Below, piece after piece: positions 7,068 through 12,013 of a stretch of 12,013 nucleotides of DNA. Position numbers and translations under genes: made by a program. The notes below the pieces were generated by a model. That model worked only from the letters and a program-made list of their open reading frames with translations, had not been told where the DNA came from and did no database searches. Each line of letters begins with the position of its first letter. Position 1 is the stretch's first letter. Source of the DNA: G963674505 sp964575975 (GTDB lineage Bacteria > Desulfobacterota > Desulfobacteria > Desulfobacterales > SKZT01); NCBI GenBank assembly GCA_964575975.1, contig CAZNTU010000172.1, positions 1 through 12,013 on the forward strand, given 5' to 3'.

Positions 7068-7817
7068 ATGGAAAGGCAGTACTCGTATCATCTGCGGATC
7101 ATCGCCCCGGTCAACACCGACAAGTTCAACTCGAGCATCCTTGAAGCCGTACAGCCGGTGATTCCCCCCGACGTCAAGATCGACATTCGAAACCTGAGCG
7201 AAGGCAATCCCTGCATTGAAAACCGTTTCAACCTGACCGAAAACGCGCTTCCCGTTGTTTGCCTTGCAAAAGAAGCGGCCGATGAAGGTGTTGACGGTAT
7301 TTTCGTCACCGACTTCGACATGTGCGGTGTGGAGGCCGCCCGCGAAGTTGTCGATATTCCGGTGATAGGCGGCTTCCGCGCCAGTGCGTTTTCGGCCATG
7401 ATGCTCTCCCAGCGCTTTTCGATCATCACTATCCTCGGAAGCACCGTCGCCATGCAGTGCCAGCATATCCTCGCCTTCGGCCTGCAAAACAGCTTTGCGT
7501 CCATCCGGCCGATCGACTGCCCGGTTCAAGAACTCTCGAATTTGGATAAAGTCGTCCGACTCGTTCACGAACAGTGTCGGATCGCCATTCGCGAAGACTC
7601 CGCCCAGTCGTTCATTCTCGGTTGCACGGGGTTCATCGGCGTCGCCGAGAGGGTCAGCCGCATGCTGACGGACGATCTCGGCGCCTATGTGCCCGTGATC
7701 GATCCGAATCGGGCGGCCATAAGCTATCTCCTCCTGCTGGTCCGAAACGGAATCCGTCAAAGTCGGCTCTGCTACGGCAAAGCATCCCTCGGTCTGCCGG
7801 CAAGGCTCGCGGGCTGA
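7068..7817 (+). CDS. Asp/Glu/hydantoin racemase-family protein
   Basis: 249 residues, the usual size for hydantoin racemases and related two-cysteine, cofactor-independent racemases. Family features include the N-terminal strand RIIAPVNTDKFN (10-21), a region equivalent to the first catalytic cysteine (FVTDFDMCGVEAAREVVDIP, 79-98), and the second catalytic cysteine in FILGCTGFIGVAERV (Cys186). Oddly, the first cysteine position appears to be Asp82, while Cys86 lies four residues on, so chemistry may differ or the alignment may slip. A strong AGAGGAGGA precedes the ATG. It follows the DUF917 gene in the same direction, a pairing known from hydantoin-type clusters, but no hydantoinase or carbamoylase is present here. 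Racemisation of a hydantoin or amino-acid derivative is likely but not proven. Confidence 0.8.
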   Translation: MERQYSYHLRIIAPVNTDKFNSSILEAVQPVIPPDVKIDIRNLSEGNPCIENRFNLTENALPVVCLAKEAADEGVDGIFVTDFDMCGVEAAREVVDIPVIGGFRASAFSAMMLSQRFSIITILGSTVAMQCQHILAFGLQNSFASIRPIDCPVQELSNLDKVVRLVHEQCRIAIREDSAQSFILGCTGFIGVAERVSRMLTDDLGAYVPVIDPNRAAISYLLLLVRNGIRQSRLCYGKASLGLPARLAG

Positions 7818-7895
7818 CTTCGTTTTTCTCTTTAAACCGGTGGCCTGAACAAAGGTCTCTGTTACCCTATCGCCCCGCGACGAGGCACTCGCCCG

Positions 7896-7925
7896 GACCG
7901 ACGCCCTTTGGAAACGGCGTCGGTC
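7896..7925 (+). terminator. 10-bp perfect hairpin, probable operon terminator
   Basis: GACCGACGCC and GGCGTCGGTC are perfect complements around the loop CTTTGGAAAC, in which TTT and AAA can pair as well. It lies 78 nt after the racemase stop, where the operon should end. No T run follows, so it may act with Rho, as an RNA 3'-end barrier, or on both strands. Confidence 0.5.
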
Positions 7926-8033
7926 CTATCCGATGGACGAATCCGTCCGCTCTTTTTCGACCCCTGTCCCGCTCCGTCCATCCATTGCTCCTCTCTTGGC
8001 GCTCATATTCTGAAAAACCGGGCATCGGAAACA

Positions 8034-8049
8034 TGGCATGCTCTTCGCA
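8034..8049 (+). promoter_or_regulatory. Sigma-54-type -24/-12 element
   Basis: TGGCATGCTCTTCGCA matches the consensus TGGCACG-N4-TTGCA at all but two of the informative positions and has the exact GG-N10-GC spacing (GG 8035-8036, GC 8047-8048). It points right, into decayed transposase DNA and ultimately toward the peptidase gene about 850 nt away. A sigma-54 activator is encoded at 3453-5708. No enhancer-like repeats are visible nearby, so function is unproven. Confidence 0.35.
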
Positions 8050-8063
8050 ATACCACTGAATAA

Positions 8064-8276
8064 CTCCCTGATCGGCGTTTATCCGGAGGGGGCCTGCGGA
8101 CAGAACGAATCGTTTCCGATCTCGGTAACCAAGGCCCGGCCACTTGCCTGTTCGGAGGGCAGCATACGCTGTCGTTGTTCACGTTGTACATCGGATAGAC
8201 GGTCGAAGAACTGGGAGAGTTGGGGCGCATTCGCGAGTTCAGGGAAGAATTACGGCTTAATTATGTGATAGACTAA
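8064..8276 (+). pseudogene. Decayed coding remnant, possibly transposase N-terminus
   Basis: One frame reads through protein-like sequence (GLRTERIVSDLGNQGPATC, then TVEELGELGRIREFREELRL) from just after a TAA at 8061 to a TAA at 8274, broken by a TAG at 8196. There is no start codon with a ribosome binding site. The LGELGRIREFREEL part faintly resembles N-terminal segments of IS1634-type transposases, but I cannot assign it. It lies directly before the next transposase relic. Confidence 0.25.
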
Positions 8277-8281
8277 GATAG

Positions 8282-8904
8282 TGCGGGACTTTTGTTCGAC
8301 TTTGTGAGACCTTAGCGGGTGACGTATTTACCTTTGACCCGTTGAGGATTCCGAGATGTTCGAAAGGATGCCCGATCGGACAGACGGTGCCTTTCGACGA
8401 AGTGCTGGAAATCGAACCCAATCAAAGGACAAGCGAAGAAATAAAGGAAACGGCGTGGCTGCCGGCGGTTTTCGCGCCCTGTCGAACAGCGTCGGTTTTA
8501 ATGACGGCCTTGACCGGCGATATAGTCGGTTCGACCTCGATATGGCAGTGGGCGCAAGTTTACGGGAACAAAGCCGCCTACGGACTGGAGCAAGAGCTGA
8601 AGCTTTTGTCCGAGGGAGAGTCTCCGGGCAGGGCCGAAATGGACGAAAAGGTTTCGCAACTGCTCTTGGCGATAGGAGGAGACGACGTCATGGTTCCGTT
8701 CAGACCGAACGGAGGCCTTCCGGACAGGAAGACGGAACGGCGGGAGGTCGAAGTCGGCATTTTCGCGAGATTGGGTAAAAAACTCACCAAAAAAGGCGGG
8801 GAAGTCAAGATCGTCGTGCGAAAGCGCGTCGCGGCCTTACTGGGAACGATTGACGAATTCAAGGCGCGAATGTCGCTGATGGCCGAAAAAGAAGGAGAAA
8901 AACA
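8282..8904 (+). pseudogene. Truncated ISKra4-like transposase relic
   Basis: A single frame is open from 8282 and carries recognisable transposase sequence to about 8900. It has a cysteine pair near the beginning (PRCSKGCPIG), PFDEVLEIEPNQRTSEEI, SIWQWAQVYGNKA, then the block around the first catalytic aspartate, GGDDVMVPFRPNGG, followed by REVEVGIFARLGKKLTKKGG and KRVAALLGTIDEFKARM. These resemble the N-terminal and first DDE-strand regions of ISKra4-type transposases, from memory. The zinc-finger N-terminus and everything after the first strand, including the other catalytic acids, are missing. Homology stops just where the peptidase gene starts; the frame then runs on only as an overlap. 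The only ATG near the front (8342) lacks a good ribosome binding site, so it is probably not expressed. Confidence 0.55.
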
Positions 8905-10803
8905 ATGCTTGATCAGAAATTTCATTTTGACTTGGAGAAAAAGCTCAAGGCTGCAGGTTATCCCTGGCAGGCGGATAAGAATCAACTGTTCGCTTCCGAT
9001 GATTTCCATCTTGGTTATGAACCAGAGCCTGGAGAAGCAACGCTGGAGGAACGTGAAAACGAAGCCAGAGCGAAACATCTTGCCTGGCTTGCGCAACCGC
9101 TGTCAACAGCAGGCATGCGCCCGGCTGCTTTTGACTGGCGCAATGTAAACGGACGCGATTTCATCGGTTCCGTGAAGAATCAGGGTAGTTGCGGTTCCTG
9201 TGTTGCCTTTGGGACTGCGGCGGCGATTGAAGGCACTGAAAGGATTGTGCTCGATGTTGCCGCCAACGACGCTGGCGGCAATCAAATTGCGAATCTTTCC
9301 GAAGCTCAGCTTTTTTATTGCGGCGGCGCTGCCGCGGACCGCAACTGCCAGAACGGCTGGTGGCCCAGCGGTGCTCTGGCCTACAGTAAAGCCACCGGCC
9401 TAAGTCTGGATGCCTGTTTTCCCTACACTCCAGGTAATCAGCCATGCAAACTGTGCGCTGATTGGCAGAGCAAGGTGACCGTGTTGCAAACCTATCATAC
9501 CGCCTCTTCGGCTGAAGACATGAAAACCTGGATTTCCACTCGGGGGCCGATGATAGCGTGCTTTAATGTTTATTCCGATTTTTACGGCTACAAAAGCGGG
9601 GTCTACCGCCATACTTCAGGGGCGCTTGAGGGTGGGCATTGTGTTTGCTGTGTCGGCTACGATGACAATAAACAAGCCTGGCTGTGTAAAAACAGTTGGG
9701 GACCCGGATGGGGCATGTCCGGCTATTTCTGGATAGCTTACGGACAATGCGGCATTGATTTCAGAATGCAGGGGATTGATGCTTTCTCCACGATCTACCC
9801 CATGTATGACGATGTGTTTGTGCGTGACAACCTGAGTGAAATCGGTACTGCAGAGCCAAAAGGTGGCGCATGGACTCATTCGCCGGATATCATCCCCGCC
9901 GGGGTCAACCTTCTTGGAAACCCGGTTTCTTATCTAAGTGATAATTGGCGACGTGATGTTGGCCGCGAAACTGTTTACAAGCAGCAAAACTATTTTTACA
10001 TGCGCGCTAAAAACCTGCACCAGGGCGCTCGAGAAGCAACTTTTGAGCTTTATTACTGTCCGCAGAACCTGTTTCTCTTTCCCGATTTATGGATTAACAA
10101 CCAATTATCCACCTGCGACGGGAAGAAAGAGGTTACCGCGAGTACGGAAAAGTATGCTGGGTTTCTTGTTCCGGATAATCCATTCGTCTATATCCCCGAA
10201 TCCGATACCCACCATTGCATGATCGGCAGAGTGATCACGGCGGATCATCCCAATCCTTTACCGACCCGGGAACAGGTCGGCAATTTTGATCAACTCGCCA
10301 AGTATATACTGGATCACCCCGGCATGGCCTGGCGTAATGTCGCCCTTGTAAAGAAGGATGTTCCAACGGTTATCTCCAGTTTCGGTTTTGACTCGGGAAG
10401 CGCGGGCGGAAGGATATTAATCGGTCTGAATTGTTCGAATGCGCCTTTGGGAAGTTCGGTTGCCTTTTCCTGCGGCACTCCTTTCCCGTCAGGTCCGGAT
10501 CAGGGAAAAACCATTGAACTACAAAAAACCGTACTAACACAGCCAAACATGTTCCTTGGACAAGAAGAAATGAATGTGCCGGCATATTTCAAGTCGGAAA
10601 TCACTTTTTCATACTGGGCAAAACTACCAGTATTGGAGACGTGGAAAATTATTTTCGAGGCAATCCTGGTTGTCGAGCAGGATCATGAACTTTCACCTCG
10701 CGCAAAACCGCTCGAGGAGCATGGCTATAATGTTTCATCAATAGAAAATGGCGATCTACTCAGGGGCATTGTTATCGGGTCGGTAACATTCCAGGGACAA
10801 TAA
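8905..10803 (+). CDS. Papain-like (C1A) cysteine peptidase with C-terminal accessory domain
   Basis: 632 residues in three parts. Residues 1-74 are a charged N-terminal segment, possibly a propeptide, without a signal peptide. Residues 75-295 are a papain fold: DWRNVNG (77-83), oxyanion Gln93 and nucleophile Cys99 in KNQGSCGSCVAF, LSEAQLFYC (131-139), His245 in EGGHCVCCVGYDD, and Asn263 in CKNSWGPGWG. The catalytic set is complete; the residue after the nucleophile is Val rather than the usual Trp. Residues about 297-632 form a tail (VRDNLSEIG, SPDIIP, NYFYMRAKN, ELYYCPQNLFLFP, HHCMIGRVITADHPNPLP, AWRNVALV), probably beta-sandwich, repeated as a separate protein by the next gene. The ATG follows GAAGGAGAAAAACA at the end of the transposase relic. 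No clear promoter is visible. Target and location are unknown. Confidence 0.88.
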   Translation: MLDQKFHFDLEKKLKAAGYPWQADKNQLFASDDFHLGYEPEPGEATLEERENEARAKHLAWLAQPLSTAGMRPAAFDWRNVNGRDFIGSVKNQGSCGSCVAFGTAAAIEGTERIVLDVAANDAGGNQIANLSEAQLFYCGGAAADRNCQNGWWPSGALAYSKATGLSLDACFPYTPGNQPCKLCADWQSKVTVLQTYHTASSAEDMKTWISTRGPMIACFNVYSDFYGYKSGVYRHTSGALEGGHCVCCVGYDDNKQAWLCKNSWGPGWGMSGYFWIAYGQCGIDFRMQGIDAFSTIYPMYDDVFVRDNLSEIGTAEPKGGAWTHSPDIIPAGVNLLGNPVSYLSDNWRRDVGRETVYKQQNYFYMRAKNLHQGAREATFELYYCPQNLFLFPDLWINNQLSTCDGKKEVTASTEKYAGFLVPDNPFVYIPESDTHHCMIGRVITADHPNPLPTREQVGNFDQLAKYILDHPGMAWRNVALVKKDVPTVISSFGFDSGSAGGRILIGLNCSNAPLGSSVAFSCGTPFPSGPDQGKTIELQKTVLTQPNMFLGQEEMNVPAYFKSEITFSYWAKLPVLETWKIIFEAILVVEQDHELSPRAKPLEEHGYNVSSIENGDLLRGIVIGSVTFQGQ

Positions 10804-10839
10804 TTTCAGGCAATAGCGGATAATGCAAAGGAGAAAATC

Positions 10840-11874
10840 ATGAAAACAGAATCAAACAAGGCAGCAGGCGCAACAACTATCTACAACGATGTGTACATGC
10901 GTGATCATTTGGGCGATACGGGTCAGATACCTGCATCCGGCGCCTGGACATGTTCGCCGGACATCATTCCGAACGGAACAGCATTGATCCAGAATCCGGT
11001 GAATACGCTGACCGAAACATACAATTCCGATATTGGAAAGCCAACATCGCTTATGAATCAGAATTACTTTTATGTGCGTGGGAAAAACCTTTCCCCTGGC
11101 CCGCAAACCGCCAAGTTCGAATTGTATTACTGCCCTCAACATCTTTTTCTGTTCCCCTCATTTTGGATGGAGAATCAGTTATCAACCAGTGATGGCCAGA
11201 AACAGATAAGCGCTTCGGTGCCGGCGGCGAATGACATTGTAGTTCCGGATCAGCCGTTTACCAATCTCCCTGTTTCTCAGGAGCATCACTGTTTAATCGG
11301 GCGGGTGATAACCGATAAACACCCGAATCCATTGCCAGCCAATATCACCGACATGACGGCTCTATCCAAGTATATTCTCGATAATCCGAATATGAGTTGG
11401 CGAAATGTAGTATTAGTGCAAAAGGACATTCCAACTTTTACGCATTATTTTGATCTTGATGTCGGTAATGCCGATTGCCGTATTTTACTCGGCATACGTT
11501 GTAACAATATTACCGTTGGCAGCAGTGTGGCCTTCTCCTGCGGAACCCCAATTCCTTCGGGGCCTCATCAGGGGAAATATATTGAACTGGTGGAAACGAA
11601 GGTCACGCAACCTGACATGTTCCTTGGGCAGGAAGAGTTTTACTTCCCGGCTGGCTACAAATCTAATATATCCTATTCATATTGGGCAAAAGAGCCTATC
11701 CTTGAAAAGTGGGATGTTCATTTCGAGGCGATACAGATTCTCGATCAGGCCCATCCGCTCTATTCACGCGCCAAGTGCTTCACGGAACTCGGATACCCTG
11801 AAAGGCAGCTTGGTGCTGATGGCGGATTACTGAAAGGAATTATCGCCGGTCAATGCTCAACCTGCGGCAAATAA
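10840..11874 (+). CDS. Stand-alone homologue of the peptidase C-terminal domain
   Basis: 344 residues with no peptidase domain. From residue 13 to the end it aligns with residues about 297-632 of the preceding peptidase; about half of the first 115 aligned positions are identical by eye. Shared blocks are DVYMRDHLGDTG (17-28), SPDIIPNG (39-46), NYFYVRGKNL (75-84), FELYYCPQHLFLFP (93-106), HHCLIGRVI (149-157), WRNVVLVQKD (187-196) and VAFSCGTP (230-237). Four cysteines (98, 151, 221, 234) are conserved between the two; the free copy adds a C-terminal CSTC (339-342). The pattern RD-x-x-x-D-x-G ... SPDI ... NYxYVRxxN is reminiscent of bacterial Ig-like/beta-sandwich modules. No signal peptide or membrane span. 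It starts 36 nt after the peptidase behind AAAGGAGAAAATC, so the two are probably co-transcribed. Function unknown. Confidence 0.85.
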   Translation: MKTESNKAAGATTIYNDVYMRDHLGDTGQIPASGAWTCSPDIIPNGTALIQNPVNTLTETYNSDIGKPTSLMNQNYFYVRGKNLSPGPQTAKFELYYCPQHLFLFPSFWMENQLSTSDGQKQISASVPAANDIVVPDQPFTNLPVSQEHHCLIGRVITDKHPNPLPANITDMTALSKYILDNPNMSWRNVVLVQKDIPTFTHYFDLDVGNADCRILLGIRCNNITVGSSVAFSCGTPIPSGPHQGKYIELVETKVTQPDMFLGQEEFYFPAGYKSNISYSYWAKEPILEKWDVHFEAIQILDQAHPLYSRAKCFTELGYPERQLGADGGLLKGIIAGQCSTCGK

Positions 11875-11910
11875 ATACCGAATAAAAAGTGAATCCAAAA
11901 TAGACGAACC

Positions 11911-11925
11911 AGAACGATACGTTCT
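11911..11925. repeat. Short perfect inverted repeat after the peptidase module
   Basis: AGAACG-ATA-CGTTCT is a perfect 6-bp inverted repeat 36 nt after the stop of the tail-domain gene. It could be a weak terminator stem, though AATTGG rather than a T run follows, or a dimer-binding operator for a gene to the right. The spacing between the GAAC and GTTC halves is five, not the four of a Gram-positive LexA box. Confidence 0.35.
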
Positions 11926-12013
11926 AATTGGAGAATGAATAGAACATCTGGCTAACCAGCGATCAGGGAAAAGCCGGCCGAGCACTTGTCGGAAATGTCG
12001 AAAAAAAAGCGCT

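Noticed and set aside
11911..11925. LexA (SOS) box
   Set aside because: GAAC and GTTC are separated by five bases, not the four of the Gram-positive box, and it does not match the E. coli CTG-N10-CAG form.
11995..12013. Start of a gene beginning MSKKKR at the right edge
   Set aside because: Only six codons are visible and there is no clear ribosome binding site; it cannot be supported from this window.
1..12013. CRISPR array, tRNA or rRNA gene
   Set aside because: No regularly spaced repeats, cloverleaf-like sequence or rRNA-like conserved stretches were seen on either strand.

Overview
This is a bacterial window of mixed character: three ordinary metabolic or regulatory blocks are separated by decayed transposase remnants, and the right end carries a two-gene accessory module. 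The ribosome binding sites are strong GGAGG-type sites. A stand-alone dihydroxy-acid dehydratase, a sigma-54 activator and a DUF917/hydantoin-racemase pair would fit a Gram-negative, perhaps Desulfobacterota-like, environmental organism. That placement is inference only; no rRNA or other marker is present. G+C falls visibly from the ilvD block (about 60%) to the right-hand module (about 40-52% in the lines I counted), and the left intergenic region is AT-rich.

Layout. 1-178 (-): the 5' end of an unrecognised gene that runs off the left edge. 179-991: a non-coding, partly decayed stretch with a 7-bp hairpin and a striking 14-bp inverted repeat at 893-934 beyond the ilvD stop. 992-2638 (-): ilvD, with a good sigma-70 promoter at 2788-2816 and a leader of about 140 nt containing several hairpins. 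About 2830-3190 (+): a frameshifted IS1634-like transposase relic, followed at 3329-3460 by the C-terminal scrap of another gene.

3453-7817 (+): a probable operon. It encodes a sigma-54 (AAA+) activator with an unusual C-terminal TPR tail, then a DUF917 / S-methyl thiohydantoin desulfurase-family protein whose start overlaps the regulator stop (ATGA), then an Asp/Glu/hydantoin-racemase-family protein. A 10-bp hairpin at 7896-7925 closes the block. 8034-8904 holds a sigma-54-like -24/-12 site and the remains of one or two transposases, the second resembling ISKra4.

8905-11874 (+): the most interesting part. A 632-residue protein joins a papain-like (C1A) cysteine peptidase to a tail of about 335 residues. 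The next gene, 36 nt downstream, encodes that tail alone (344 aa), with about half of the positions identical by eye in the first 115 aligned. Neither protein has a visible signal peptide. The peptidase gene begins exactly where the truncated transposase homology stops, which points to acquisition or rearrangement at a mobile-element scar. The pair is the best candidate here for an undescribed system: a peptidase plus a free copy of its own accessory domain, which could act as substrate, decoy, inhibitor or assembly partner.
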